From JBDRRP01 sp964446485 (lineage in GTDB: Bacteria > Desulfobacterota > Desulfobacteria > Desulfobacterales > JBDRRP01): a stretch of DNA of 64,000 nt. The position numbers were made by a program, and so were the translations under genes. Where the stretch lies: contig CAYUOU010000007.1 of NCBI GenBank assembly GCA_964446485.1, positions 1 to 64,000 of the forward strand. Reading direction: 5' to 3'. The notes under the pieces are model-generated. The model was not told the DNA's origin. It did no database searches and saw only the letters and a program-made list of their open reading frames with translations. Of the stretch, positions 1-7,530 are shown piece by piece (within the stretch, counting starts at the first letter, position 1; every line of letters starts with the position of its first letter).

Positions 1-17
1 CTCCGTTCTTGTCCGTT

Positions 18-614
18 TTATCCTATTTTTCCATCTTTTTCACCGTCCGTGCTCAGCAGCAAAAGCCACACTAAGCAGAGTGCTACCGCGATGTCCGGCC
101 AACCCGAGCCTGTAAGCCAAACCGCACCAGCCGCCACGAAAACCGAAAGATTGGATGCAATGTCGTTTCGTGAGCACTCCCACACCGAACTCATATTTAT
201 ATCTTCATGGCGATGCCGCCAAAGTAAGAAAAGGCACAGTGAGTTTGCGGCAAGTCCGAGAAGACTGAATGCGCCCATAACCTCGAAGAGAGGGACACTT
301 ATAACGAAAACCCTGTTGGCAATTTGGGCAATCACGGCACAAGCTGCTAAGAAAATTAAGCCACCCTTAAACAGCGCAACCTTGGCCTTTACGGCGGGAC
401 CCTTGGATACTGCGTACAGGCTAAGTCCATAAGTTAGGGCATCTCCAAGGTTATCAAGGCTATCGGCGAGCAACGCTGTGGACTTTCCATATAACGCGGC
501 CGCCGCAATAGCCAGGAACATTACGGCATTGACGCCAAGCACAATTCTCAGTGTTCCTCGCTGCCTCACACGAAGGGCATCTATGGCGCAACTGTCATTA
601 CAGCAATCACTCAT
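18..614 (-). CDS. Short cation diffusion facilitator (CDF) family transporter
   Basis: This 198-residue membrane protein should export divalent metal ions across the inner membrane. Hydrophobic segments lie near residues 22-42, 46-68, 80-103, 108-132 and 153-188. The second carries the CDF metal-site pattern with D54 and D58 (DSLDNLGD), and the fifth has its counterpart around C147 to D151. The N terminus holds a CCNDSC cluster that could bind metal. It lacks the cytoplasmic C-terminal domain of full-length CDF proteins (about 300 residues), as other short members do. The ATG start follows a perfect AAGGAGGT at a spacing of about 7. The gene stands alone, with an apparent group II intron remnant directly upstream of its ribosome binding site. 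The substrate (Zn, Co, Cd or Fe) cannot be told. Confidence 0.8.
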   Translation of the reverse strand: MSDCCNDSCAIDALRVRQRGTLRIVLGVNAVMFLAIAAAALYGKSTALLADSLDNLGDALTYGLSLYAVSKGPAVKAKVALFKGGLIFLAACAVIAQIANRVFVISVPLFEVMGAFSLLGLAANSLCLFLLWRHRHEDINMSSVWECSRNDIASNLSVFVAAGAVWLTGSGWPDIAVALCLVWLLLLSTDGEKDGKIG

Positions 615-639
615 TCCGTAAACCTCCTTAGCGCTCTCT

Positions 640-712
640 CGAGGTAGGAACGCTGGTTACCCGGCGCCCTTTGCACAGGCCCGGACGTGCGGTTTTCCAG
701 CATCCGTTTCCC
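640..712 (-). mobile_element. Probable group II intron 3'-end remnant (domains V-VI)
   Basis: Read on the minus strand, this stretch has the look of the end of a bacterial group II intron. A domain-V-like hairpin at about 678-710 pairs CGGA/TCCG and TGC/GCA around a 2-nt CG bulge and an A-rich loop. It is followed by GGGCCTGTGCAAAGGGCGCC, a second small hairpin, and a terminal CCTACCTCGA. No reverse transcriptase and no 5' part of an intron is found in the neighbouring 300 bases, so this would be a relic. The usual GAGCC start of domain V is degraded to GAAAC. The identification rests on remembered consensus and was not modelled. Confidence 0.5.
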
Positions 713-847
713 CTATAGCACCCGCTTTCGCGAAAGACAAAAGTATCAGGCCGACACCAGATGGCATTTTAATGCCTTCGGCAGCTTCGGCTTGGCTATC
801 CTGAAACGCTCGATCGCTTTATCCCAACATGGAGGCTTTTTATCGCC

Positions 848-876
848 TTGACAGGTGAATTTCGAATTCGTTAAGT
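848..876 (+). promoter_or_regulatory. Candidate sigma70 promoter for the lipoprotein gene
   Basis: TTGACA at 848-853 is a perfect -35 box. It is followed after 17 bases by TTAAGT at 871-876, a weak -10 box. It lies about 57 bases before the ATG at 933. Confidence 0.4.
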
Positions 877-932
877 GCTTATCAGCAGTCCATCATCCAA
901 TGTATCGGTATTGAATCTATCAGGGGGCCATC

Positions 933-1493
933 ATGAATCGTCCGAGAGGGTTTTGGGTCGTTATCGCTGTCGTTGCCGGGCTCCTGACCGGCTGCGCCAA
1001 TCGTCACCTGTATCATCAGATGCCGGTACTGGCCGATCTCGGTATCACCTTTGTCGATGCGGCATGGGACGGCCGAACGATTCCCCCCGGGCAGCAGTGT
1101 CGGCGCGACGGTGGAAACGGAGCGACACCGGCCGTTCATGTCGCCAATATTCCCCCCGATGCCAACCAATTACTCCTCGAATTCAGCGACAAAAGCTTCA
1201 TCCCCATGGACAAGGGCGGGCACGGCATCATCGGGTTTCACATTCAGCCAGGCACCAGCGAAGTGACCCTGCCGCCGCTGCCGGGGCACACCTTCGATCT
1301 GCCCGAGCCTTATTTCGTTGTTTCCGCCCACCGACGTGCCTCATGGGACATCCCCGGCGCCTATCTGCCACCCTGCTCCGGCGGCAGCGGAAACTACTAC
1401 TACATCACCATCAAGGCCCTCTACGCGCCCGACCAGCTCGAACAAATGCCTAAAATGCTGGGACGCGGAAAAATCAACATGGGGCGCTACTGA
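933..1493 (+). CDS. Putative lipoprotein of unknown function
   Basis: The 186-residue product begins with a basic n-region, a hydrophobic stretch (residues 7-18) and a clear lipobox, LTGC, with the lipidated cysteine at position 21. It should therefore be anchored to the inner or outer membrane on the periplasmic side. The mature part has no family I recognise. It has an even mix of beta-type sequence with several Pro-Gly turns, and at least two further cysteines (near C56, and in PPCSGGSG), which could form a disulfide. The gene is flanked by genes on the opposite strand and appears monocistronic. Confidence 0.7.
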   Translation: MNRPRGFWVVIAVVAGLLTGCANRHLYHQMPVLADLGITFVDAAWDGRTIPPGQQCRRDGGNGATPAVHVANIPPDANQLLLEFSDKSFIPMDKGGHGIIGFHIQPGTSEVTLPPLPGHTFDLPEPYFVVSAHRRASWDIPGAYLPPCSGGSGNYYYITIKALYAPDQLEQMPKMLGRGKINMGRY

Positions 1494-1575
1494 GCGTGAT
1501 CAGTCGCCACGCTCCTGCTGCCAGGCGCATTGAAGCGGTATGGCCTTGGCCCACATAACCATGTATTCCAGGTGT

Positions 1576-2463
1576 TTATCCATCGCTGAGCATCGATCCG
1601 AGAATCTCTTTGACCAGCTTGGCCGCCACCCGGCCGGTAACGCCGTTGAGGTCTTGTCTGGGGTTGTACTCCACCACATCAGCGCCAACGAGCACCCCCT
1701 GCAGTGTATGAATCAAGGAAATGACATCCCGGGTGGTGAGCCCGCCCGGTTCATGGTGGGAGACGCCCGGAGCAAACGCCGGATCCAGTACATCGAGATC
1801 CACGGAGAGATAGGCCGGCCAGGTGACCTTGGGGAATTCGGTGTCGAGACGGCTGCCGCTGTAGAACATTTCCACCGGCCATCGTCGTGCCTGCTGCCTC
1901 TGGTGAGCGTTGCAGGTGCGAATGCCGACCTGAAGCAGGCGAAGCGCTCCACCGGCTTCCATAATGCGGGCGAAGGGGCAGGCATGGGAAAACCGGTCGC
2001 CGTCCAATTCTTCGTAGAGATCCGGGTGGGCATCCAGATGCACGAGGGTCAATTGCGGGGCCAGATCGGCACAGGCCTGGACCAGCGGCAAGGTGACGGC
2101 GTGGTCCCCGCCGACGGCCGCCACCCGATAACCGGCCGCGCGGAGGGCCTCGGCGCGGCGACGAATACACAGCAGGCCATCACTGCCGGCGATATCAACG
2201 AGATCGCCCACATCCACCAGGCGGCCATCGTCGGCAAAATCTTCCAGATCACCGCCGCATTCCGTGGAAAGATTGGTCGATGGGCAATGCAGCGCCGCCC
2301 GCACCAGCGGCGGTGCCAGTGACGGGCCTGACATGAAAGAACTACCGGAATCCATGGAAACGCCCATCAGGGCAACTGCCCCTTGGGGACCCGGGGGGGG
2401 AACCCGAAAGGGCTTGGGCATCCCGCCCTGGACCGGCCGGGTTGGCGAAAAGGAATTGTTCAT
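1576..2463 (-). CDS. Agmatinase/arginase-family ureohydrolase
   Basis: This 295-residue enzyme belongs to the binuclear manganese ureohydrolase family, which hydrolyses agmatine, arginine or a related guanidino compound to release urea. The metal-ligand motifs are present in order: GGDHAVT, HLDAHPDLYEE, and SVDLDVLDPAFAPG followed by EPGG. The SHACPFA segment also fits the family. The start at 2463 (MNNSFSP) is preferred because GGAGAG lies about 5 bases upstream; the upstream in-frame TTG at 2478 has no such site. The family does not fix the substrate. Agmatinase in polyamine synthesis is most common, but guanidinobutyrase or formiminoglutamase activity cannot be excluded. No polyamine genes are adjacent. 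Confidence 0.85.
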   Translation of the reverse strand: MNNSFSPTRPVQGGMPKPFRVPPPGPQGAVALMGVSMDSGSSFMSGPSLAPPLVRAALHCPSTNLSTECGGDLEDFADDGRLVDVGDLVDIAGSDGLLCIRRRAEALRAAGYRVAAVGGDHAVTLPLVQACADLAPQLTLVHLDAHPDLYEELDGDRFSHACPFARIMEAGGALRLLQVGIRTCNAHQRQQARRWPVEMFYSGSRLDTEFPKVTWPAYLSVDLDVLDPAFAPGVSHHEPGGLTTRDVISLIHTLQGVLVGADVVEYNPRQDLNGVTGRVAAKLVKEILGSMLSDG

Positions 2464-2643
2464 AGGGCTCTCCGGCAAGGCGCACCCACTGAGGGCGCAG
2501 GGCGGTCATCGGAAGCCGCCGACACCACCGACAATTGCGCAGTGTTAGCGAGCTTTTCATCTTCATCAAAATATATATTATCATATTGTTATCATTTGTA
2601 TTACCAATTAATCTACATATTTTGAAGCCCATCGATTGCTTGG

Positions 2644-2659
2644 TTGGCACGCCGTATGC
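2644..2659 (+). promoter_or_regulatory. Candidate sigma54 promoter upstream of the PilZ gene
   Basis: TTGGCACGCCGTATGC matches the -24/-12 pattern of RpoN promoters (TTGGCACG, four bases, TTGCA). Exactly 10 bases separate the GG and GC doublets. The only mismatch in the -12 element is A for T. It ends 80 bases before the PilZ start codon, leaving room for a leader. Confidence 0.5.
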
Positions 2660-2738
2660 AGATTTTAAGTCGCTAATCGGGTGTTCCCGCTAACAACGGT
2701 GCAATCGGGTTGCGCCGCCCACTTCAAGGACCCAGCTC

Positions 2739-3263
2739 ATGAAGAAGACACACGTCGTCCAGCGTCGCAAATGGAAGCGATTTAAGATCAAGGGCGGCGC
2801 GATCGTCCTACTGCACAAAGAGCGCATGATCGCAATCGGCCGCCCTAAGCTGATTGAATTGGGACCCATCATCGATATCAGCATCGGCGGCCTGGCAGTA
2901 CAGTATCTGGAAAGCAAACAGCGTAGCCAGGACGCCACGTCACTGTCGATATCCGTGCCCAAAGGCGGCATCGCCGTCAGGAACCTCGATTTTAAGATCA
3001 TTTCGGACAAATCCATTGCCACATTACCGAACGGCAAAATGATCCACAACCGATGCCTGGAATTCATACACGTGTCAAATCAGAAACGGTATCAGGTGGA
3101 GTCGTTCATCAACCATTACGCAATGCACCTGAAACAGGATCGGCGCGCCGGCATTGACCGGCGACAATATATCGATCCCCGGTTTGACGAGGATCGATAT
3201 TACCAGATGTACAATCGCCGAAACGGTATCGATCGGCGTAAAACCCATGTGCTTGCCGAGTAA
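2739..3263 (+). CDS. PilZ-domain protein, probable c-di-GMP effector
   Basis: The 174-residue protein shows both halves of the PilZ c-di-GMP-binding signature: an arginine motif near the N terminus (R10-x3-R14 within RRKWKRF) and DISIGGLAV at about 46-54, matching D/N-x-S-x-x-G. The C-terminal third carries two arginine-rich repeats, DRRAGIDRR and NRRNGIDRR. It has no signal peptide or membrane segment, so it is probably cytoplasmic. The ATG is preceded by AAGGA about 10 bases upstream. A sigma54-like promoter lies before it and an intrinsic terminator follows, so it seems to be its own transcription unit. Its target (motility, exopolysaccharide, adhesion) is unknown. Confidence 0.8.
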   Translation: MKKTHVVQRRKWKRFKIKGGAIVLLHKERMIAIGRPKLIELGPIIDISIGGLAVQYLESKQRSQDATSLSISVPKGGIAVRNLDFKIISDKSIATLPNGKMIHNRCLEFIHVSNQKRYQVESFINHYAMHLKQDRRAGIDRRQYIDPRFDEDRYYQMYNRRNGIDRRKTHVLAE

Positions 3264-3295
3264 TTGGTAAGCGCCACGCCACCACCCCAGCAACC

Positions 3296-3337
3296 CGCCT
3301 GCGGCAGGTGCACCCTGCCGCAGGCGCGGCGTTTTTA
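3296..3337 (+). terminator. Intrinsic terminator after the PilZ gene
   Basis: A perfect 13-bp stem, CGCCTGCGGCAGG paired with CCTGCCGCAGGCG across a TGCAC loop, is followed within a few bases by GTTTTTA. It lies 33 bases past the stop codon. Confidence 0.85.
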
Positions 3338-3688
3338 TTCCCCCGGGTCGGCACCGTTTACGGTAGACGAACCCTCCATCAGTCGCGGGACCCCAATTCC
3401 AGTCGCCGGGAAAAAGCGGTGATATGGGGAAACCTTCACCGAAACCAGAGGGATCGGCAAGGTCTGTATATCTTTGACTTATCATGGTTTTTACACTATG
3501 TTGAAGGCGCTTTACAGGCCGGTTGGAACGCCCGCTGCCGCCGGTGCCGCAGGGTTGCCGGCGCCGCTCTCAACCCGTGTCAAGACGTGTCACCCAACGG
3601 GCGGTGCGACCGGCATGCGCCCAACCGGTGGCGATGACGACCGTTGAAGTCCCCCCGCTGTGTTATTTCATTGAAAGGAAACCGAACC
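3338..3688. other. Promoter and long leader region of the DUF4388/DUF1566 gene
   Basis: This stretch separates the PilZ terminator from the next gene. It contains one good sigma70 promoter and, beyond it, a G+C-rich leader of roughly 180 bases. No open frame with a ribosome binding site and no recognisable riboswitch was seen. Confidence 0.5.
3474..3502 (+). promoter_or_regulatory. Candidate sigma70 promoter
   Basis: TTGACT at 3474-3479, a 17-base spacer and TATGTT at 3497-3502 form a strong sigma70-type promoter. A transcript starting near 3509 would have a leader of about 180 bases before the GTG at 3689. Confidence 0.6.
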
Positions 3689-5494
3689 GTGGCACCTGTT
3701 GGCGGGCAACTGCAAGGCATCAGCATCGATTCGTTCCTTCAGATGGTACAACTGGAAAAAACCACCTGCACACTCAGGGTGCTGAGCGAAACAGATGTTG
3801 GTTTTGTATACATCTTAGAAGGCGTTTTCATCGATGCCGAAGTCGGTGCCCTCTCCGGCCTGGATGCCGCCCATGAGATCATTTCCTGGGAAGATTCGGT
3901 AATCGAGATCGATAACACCTGCGAACGCTCGGAAAACAACATCCGGCAGCCGCTGATGAACATTTTGATGGAGGGCCTCCGGCTGCGTGACGAACGCCAG
4001 GCGGCGGGCGGAGCGGCAAAGCCCATGGGCGCCCAGCCCCGGCCTGCAGCACCGGCACCCCCGAAACAGGCCCCGACAGGGCCTCCGGCGTCGACAGACA
4101 GTGAGGCCGAGCATCCTGAGCCAAAAACCCTTCCGGATACGGAAAAACCCGAATTCGCCTTTCCGAAGCCGCGAAAAAAAAAATCCTCTCTTACACCCAT
4201 CCTCATGGTGCTTGTTCTGGTTCTCGCAGCAGGCGCCGGGGCGTATATGTTCCTGCGGGTTCCGGAGAACGAAAAACAACACCGCGCGCTCCATGCGCAA
4301 CTGTTGGAGGCGTCGGATCCCAAAGAGAAAGTCGCGCTGCTTGAAGCCTATCTCAGCACACGGCCTTCCGGCGAATATGGGACGTCGGCCAAGCGCCAAC
4401 TCGCCTCGTTCAAACGCGCGTTGGATGAACAGATGTTCACCGCCGCCACACGCAAGGCAGCCGCCCTAACCAGCGCCGGTGACTTGGAGGCCGCCAAGGC
4501 CGTTTTCGAGAATTACCTCAAAGAGAATCCGGCGACGACGACCCGCGGGCAAACCGAAAAGGAAATCGTGGCCATTGTGGAGCGGATGGCTGCGGCGGCG
4601 TACGCCGCCCTCGCCCGGGACGCGCAGAAAATGGGCCCCCAACGGTTGGAACACTACGACGCATTCCTCAGCGCCTATCCGGACAGTACCCACGCCGCCG
4701 CGGTTTGGGAACGTGTCGCAGCCATGGAAAAAGAATATTACGGCTACTTTGAAACCCAATTGGCAGTGGCCACCCATGAGGAGGACTGGCAGCGCGGCGT
4801 TGACCTTGTCAGCCGCTTCACGCGGATGTATCCGGATCACCCCCGCACCCGCGTCTTATCCAAACTGATCCCCGTTTTCGAAAAAAACCAGCGCCAGAAA
4901 GAAGACGTCGAAAAACTCATGGCCGAAGCGCAAGACAAGGGGACCGATTATGTGGGCGCAGCAAAGGTCTTGGCCGACCATCTGGCAGCTTATCCGGACA
5001 GCTATCTGAGCGCACGGCTCCGTTCACAGATCGGCCGGTATGAAGCACTGTCGGAAAAGACCCGCATCGCCGGTCTCATTAAATCGACCGCTGAAGCTGT
5101 TAATGCCGCCGGACAGCGATTTACCGCCAAATCAGATGGTACCGTTTTGGACACCCGAACCCGGTTGATGTGGACCCTCCTGGATTCTGATGCCATGCTC
5201 CAGGACTGCCTTGACTATGAAGGCGCGCGGGCCTTCGTCAGCGCGTTGGAGACCGGTGGCCATGACAACTGGCGCCTGCCCACGCCGGACGAATTGCGCC
5301 GCTTTTACTTGGAAGCGCCTGCCTTCCCCGCCACCGAAAAAACATGGTACTGGAGTGCGACGTTTTATCGCCAGTTTATCGGGGAATGGGTGTCAAAAGT
5401 TACCGTGGTAAATACAGACGGTTTTGCCGCTCAAGAAGAACTGCAAAAGGACAGCCGAGACTGCGGCGCCGTGCGGGCCGTGCGCCGACCTTAG
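3689..5494 (+). CDS. Single-pass membrane protein with N-terminal DUF4388 and C-terminal DUF1566 (Lcl-like) domain
   Basis: The start is taken as GTG at 3689, because AAAGGAA lies 8 bases before it; the frame stays open upstream only to a TTG without such a site. The 601-residue product begins with a cytoplasmic DUF4388 domain (about 1-90; LQGISIDSFLQMVQLEK), a domain often seen in signalling proteins. A Pro/Ala-rich linker follows, then a KKK stop-transfer and one membrane segment (about 168-189). The outer part has several TPR-like helical repeats around YPDS/YPDH turns (about 190-460). It ends with a DUF1566 domain (about 480-601) bearing the DTRTRLMW and NWRLPTPDELRRFY signatures. The protein could link an outside binding event to a cytoplasmic partner; its role is unknown. 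Confidence 0.75.
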   Translation: MAPVGGQLQGISIDSFLQMVQLEKTTCTLRVLSETDVGFVYILEGVFIDAEVGALSGLDAAHEIISWEDSVIEIDNTCERSENNIRQPLMNILMEGLRLRDERQAAGGAAKPMGAQPRPAAPAPPKQAPTGPPASTDSEAEHPEPKTLPDTEKPEFAFPKPRKKKSSLTPILMVLVLVLAAGAGAYMFLRVPENEKQHRALHAQLLEASDPKEKVALLEAYLSTRPSGEYGTSAKRQLASFKRALDEQMFTAATRKAAALTSAGDLEAAKAVFENYLKENPATTTRGQTEKEIVAIVERMAAAAYAALARDAQKMGPQRLEHYDAFLSAYPDSTHAAAVWERVAAMEKEYYGYFETQLAVATHEEDWQRGVDLVSRFTRMYPDHPRTRVLSKLIPVFEKNQRQKEDVEKLMAEAQDKGTDYVGAAKVLADHLAAYPDSYLSARLRSQIGRYEALSEKTRIAGLIKSTAEAVNAAGQRFTAKSDGTVLDTRTRLMWTLLDSDAMLQDCLDYEGARAFVSALETGGHDNWRLPTPDELRRFYLEAPAFPATEKTWYWSATFYRQFIGEWVSKVTVVNTDGFAAQEELQKDSRDCGAVRAVRRP

Positions 5495-5566
5495 CAGGGC
5501 GCCGTTGCCGGCAACCGGTGCTTTTCCGAATCGCCCCACACGCTCGGCGAGCCCTGAATCGAGGGG

Positions 5567-5863
5567 CTAGTCGTCCTGCGCGTCGGGGGTGTCGTCTTCC
5601 TCCGCGTCACCCGCTTCTTCCGACGAATCTTCTTCCTCGGCGACATCTTCAACCAGGCGCCGCCGATATATCGAGCATTCGCTCTCAAACTGTTGCCGGT
5701 AAAGTCCCAACCGGTGCGCGGCCAGTTTCTCACCCCCCAGTTTCAGGTAGAGCAATGCGGTCTCCATCACCGATGGATCGGCGAGCATATCTGCAGACAT
5801 CCGGCGCCGCAATCGTCGAAAAGCCGTTTGGTAGGCATCCGGAATCTCAAATGCGTCATTCAT
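5567..5863 (-). CDS. Small hypothetical protein with acidic tail
   Basis: I do not recognise this 98-residue protein. Its first two thirds are predicted helical and basic (DAYQTAFRRLRRRMSADML, LLYLKLGGEKLAAHRLGLY). The last 25 residues are almost entirely Glu and Asp. The start at 5863 is preferred: AAGGG lies 8 bases before it, whereas an ATG two codons upstream would sit too close to that site. It is probably cytoplasmic, with no signal or membrane segment. It is convergent with the DUF4388 gene, with about 70 bases between their stops. Confidence 0.6.
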   Translation of the reverse strand: MNDAFEIPDAYQTAFRRLRRRMSADMLADPSVMETALLYLKLGGEKLAAHRLGLYRQQFESECSIYRRRLVEDVAEEEDSSEEAGDAEEDDTPDAQDD

Positions 5864-6189
5864 GGTCATTACCCTTAAAAACGGTTGAAGCGCCCTCGAA
5901 TTGGTACTTGTCGGTGATTTCAAGTCGCATGATTGCGGGGGCACGCGTGCAACGGGCCCGACGGCACCACCGCCCCATTTCAGCGCAGCACCTGGGTCCC
6001 CGCTTCGCTCCCTATACACATCGGTGAAGGGAGATTCAAGCCCTATCCTGTCACCGCGGCGCCTGAGGTCCAAAAAGACGCAACCGGGTTTCGAGTTCTG
6101 CGTTTTCGCTCCGGTATCGATGCCTGACGATGGTCGGCCGCCGCTGGATGCGACCGTGCCCCAACGTCAACAAGGGGGGTACCGCGTCG

Positions 6190-6218
6190 TTGATTTCATT
6201 CGACAATCACCGTATAGT
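6190..6218 (+). promoter_or_regulatory. Candidate sigma70 promoter for hisE-hisG
   Basis: TTGATT at 6190-6195 and TATAGT at 6213-6218 are separated by exactly 17 bases. They lie about 120 bases before the hisE start. Confidence 0.5.
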
Positions 6219-6245
6219 CGGCGCCGGTTGCGGCGACCCGTGGAA

Positions 6246-6283
6246 AATGAGCCCCAGCGTTGCAAAAGTCGGAGGGTTTCATT
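6246..6283 (+). repeat. Short dispersed hairpin repeat, copy 1
   Basis: The core CCCCAGCGTTGCAAAAG followed by TCGGAGGGT (6252-6277) is nearly identical, in inverse orientation, to 9827-9860. It is bracketed by AATGA and TCATT, which would pair to form a hairpin. Confidence 0.5.
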
Positions 6284-6335
6284 GCCAACGCGTTGCCGCC
6301 ATTCGATCCGCCATTCGACTGGAGTAGACGAGCGC

Positions 6336-6599
6336 ATGAAAACTTTCGACGAACTGTTTGAAGAACTGACGGCCAAAGTAGCTGCTGAAGACCCCCAATC
6401 GGGGACCGTCCGATTAGTGTCCGCCGGCATCCATGCCATCGGGAAAAAAATCCTCGAGGAGGCCGGGGAAGTATGGCTGGCAGCGGAACATGAGAGCGGA
6501 GAACGCACCGCGGAGGAGATTTCCCAGCTCCTCTATCACGTACAGGTGATGATGGTTGCACGGGGGATTCGCCTCAACCAAGTGTATCGGCACCTTTAG
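6336..6599 (+). CDS. hisE: Phosphoribosyl-ATP pyrophosphatase
   Basis: The 87-residue product catalyses the second step of histidine synthesis, removing pyrophosphate from phosphoribosyl-ATP. It has the full length of a stand-alone HisE and the conserved metal-site helix KKILEEAGEVWLAA, followed by EEISQLLYHVQVMM. The ATG at 6336 is chosen because family members begin at this point (MKTFDELFEEL); GGAG lies about 11 bases upstream. It is followed 21 bases later by hisG in the same direction, so the first two enzymes of the pathway are co-transcribed. Other his genes are not in the window. Confidence 0.92.
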   Translation: MKTFDELFEELTAKVAAEDPQSGTVRLVSAGIHAIGKKILEEAGEVWLAAEHESGERTAEEISQLLYHVQVMMVARGIRLNQVYRHL

Positions 6600-6620
6600 A
6601 AACCCAAGAGGATGGATACC

Positions 6621-7469
6621 ATGCTGCAAATCGCCCTGCCGAACAAGGGAACCCTCTCCGAAGCGTCGGTCCGATTGTCCCAAGCGGCCGGATACCGCTG
6701 CCGGCGCTATGGACGAGAACTGGTGGTGCGCGACCGTGCCAATGATGTCGAGTTTGTGTTTCTTCGCCCCCGGGACATTGCCATCTACGTGGGGCAAGGC
6801 ATCATCGATCTTGGCATTACCGGCAGGGATTTGGCGACCGACTGTGGGGCTGCCGTTGTGGAACTGCTGCCCCTGCGTTTCGGCCACGCCCGTTTCTGTT
6901 ATGCCGTTCCCCAAATGAGCGACTTGACGCCGGCATCTTTTGAAGGCCTGCGCATTGCCACGTCATACCCACGTATCGTGGCCCAGGATCTCACCCGGCG
7001 CGGTCAACACGCGGAAATTATCCGTTTGGACGGGGCCGTCGAGATCTCAATCCAATTGGGCGTGGCCGATGTCATCGCAGATGTTGTGGAATCGGGCCGG
7101 ACACTGACCGAAGCGGGGTTGAAAACGGTGGGCGCGCCAATTTTGGAATCCGAAGCGGTGTTGATCGCCAAAGACCGTCACCTGCTGCAGGCACCGGGCG
7201 TAAAGGCCTTTGTCGATCGTGTCCAGGGTATCGTGGTGGCGCGGGAATACGTCATGGTGGAATACGATGCCCCCCAGCACCTTCTTGAGGTGCTATGCGT
7301 GATCACGCCGGGCATCGAGGCACCCACCGTGTCGCCGCTAAGCCGCGACGGCTGGGTGGCGGTGAAATCCATGACGCTCAAAAAGGATGTCAATGACATC
7401 ATGGACAAACTATACGCATTGGGGGCAAAGGGGATCATCATCTCCGACATTCGCACCTGTCGCATCTAA
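6621..7469 (+). CDS. hisG: ATP phosphoribosyltransferase, long form
   Basis: This enzyme commits ATP and PRPP to histidine synthesis. The 282-residue product has the family start MLQIALPNKG, the DLGITGRD substrate-binding segment, and DVIADVVESGRTLTEAGL, which matches the PRPP-binding loop. A C-terminal ACT-like regulatory domain (about 205-282; MTLKKDVNDIMDKLYALGAK) marks the long, HisZ-independent form that histidine feeds back on. AAGAGG lies 9 bases before the ATG at 6621; the in-frame ATG at 6612 touches that site and is less likely. It follows hisE closely. Confidence 0.93.
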   Translation: MLQIALPNKGTLSEASVRLSQAAGYRCRRYGRELVVRDRANDVEFVFLRPRDIAIYVGQGIIDLGITGRDLATDCGAAVVELLPLRFGHARFCYAVPQMSDLTPASFEGLRIATSYPRIVAQDLTRRGQHAEIIRLDGAVEISIQLGVADVIADVVESGRTLTEAGLKTVGAPILESEAVLIAKDRHLLQAPGVKAFVDRVQGIVVAREYVMVEYDAPQHLLEVLCVITPGIEAPTVSPLSRDGWVAVKSMTLKKDVNDIMDKLYALGAKGIIISDIRTCRI

Positions 7470-7530
7470 TGGCAGTGCCAAAAAAGCCATGAGCCGGGGC
7501 GATGCTAAAGCGCGGGCAAAGACCGCCGCC

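Larger units (their letters stand above)
615..932. other. Gene-poor interval between the CDF and lipoprotein genes
   Basis: This divergent intergenic stretch carries the intron-like remnant near its left end and a sigma70-like promoter near its right end. Nothing else recognisable was found. No open frame with a ribosome binding site is present. Confidence 0.6.
5864..6335. other. Intergenic region upstream of hisE
   Basis: This divergent stretch holds a sigma70-like promoter reading toward hisE and one copy of a short hairpin repeat that recurs at 9827-9860. An upstream extension of the hisE frame is open here, but it has no ribosome binding site and no family resemblance, so I treat it as noncoding. 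Confidence 0.6.

Noticed and set aside
5901..6335. N-terminal extension of HisE by 145 codons
   Set aside because: The extension has no ribosome binding site or homology. HisE proteins normally start at the ATG at 6336, and a promoter and repeat lie in this stretch.
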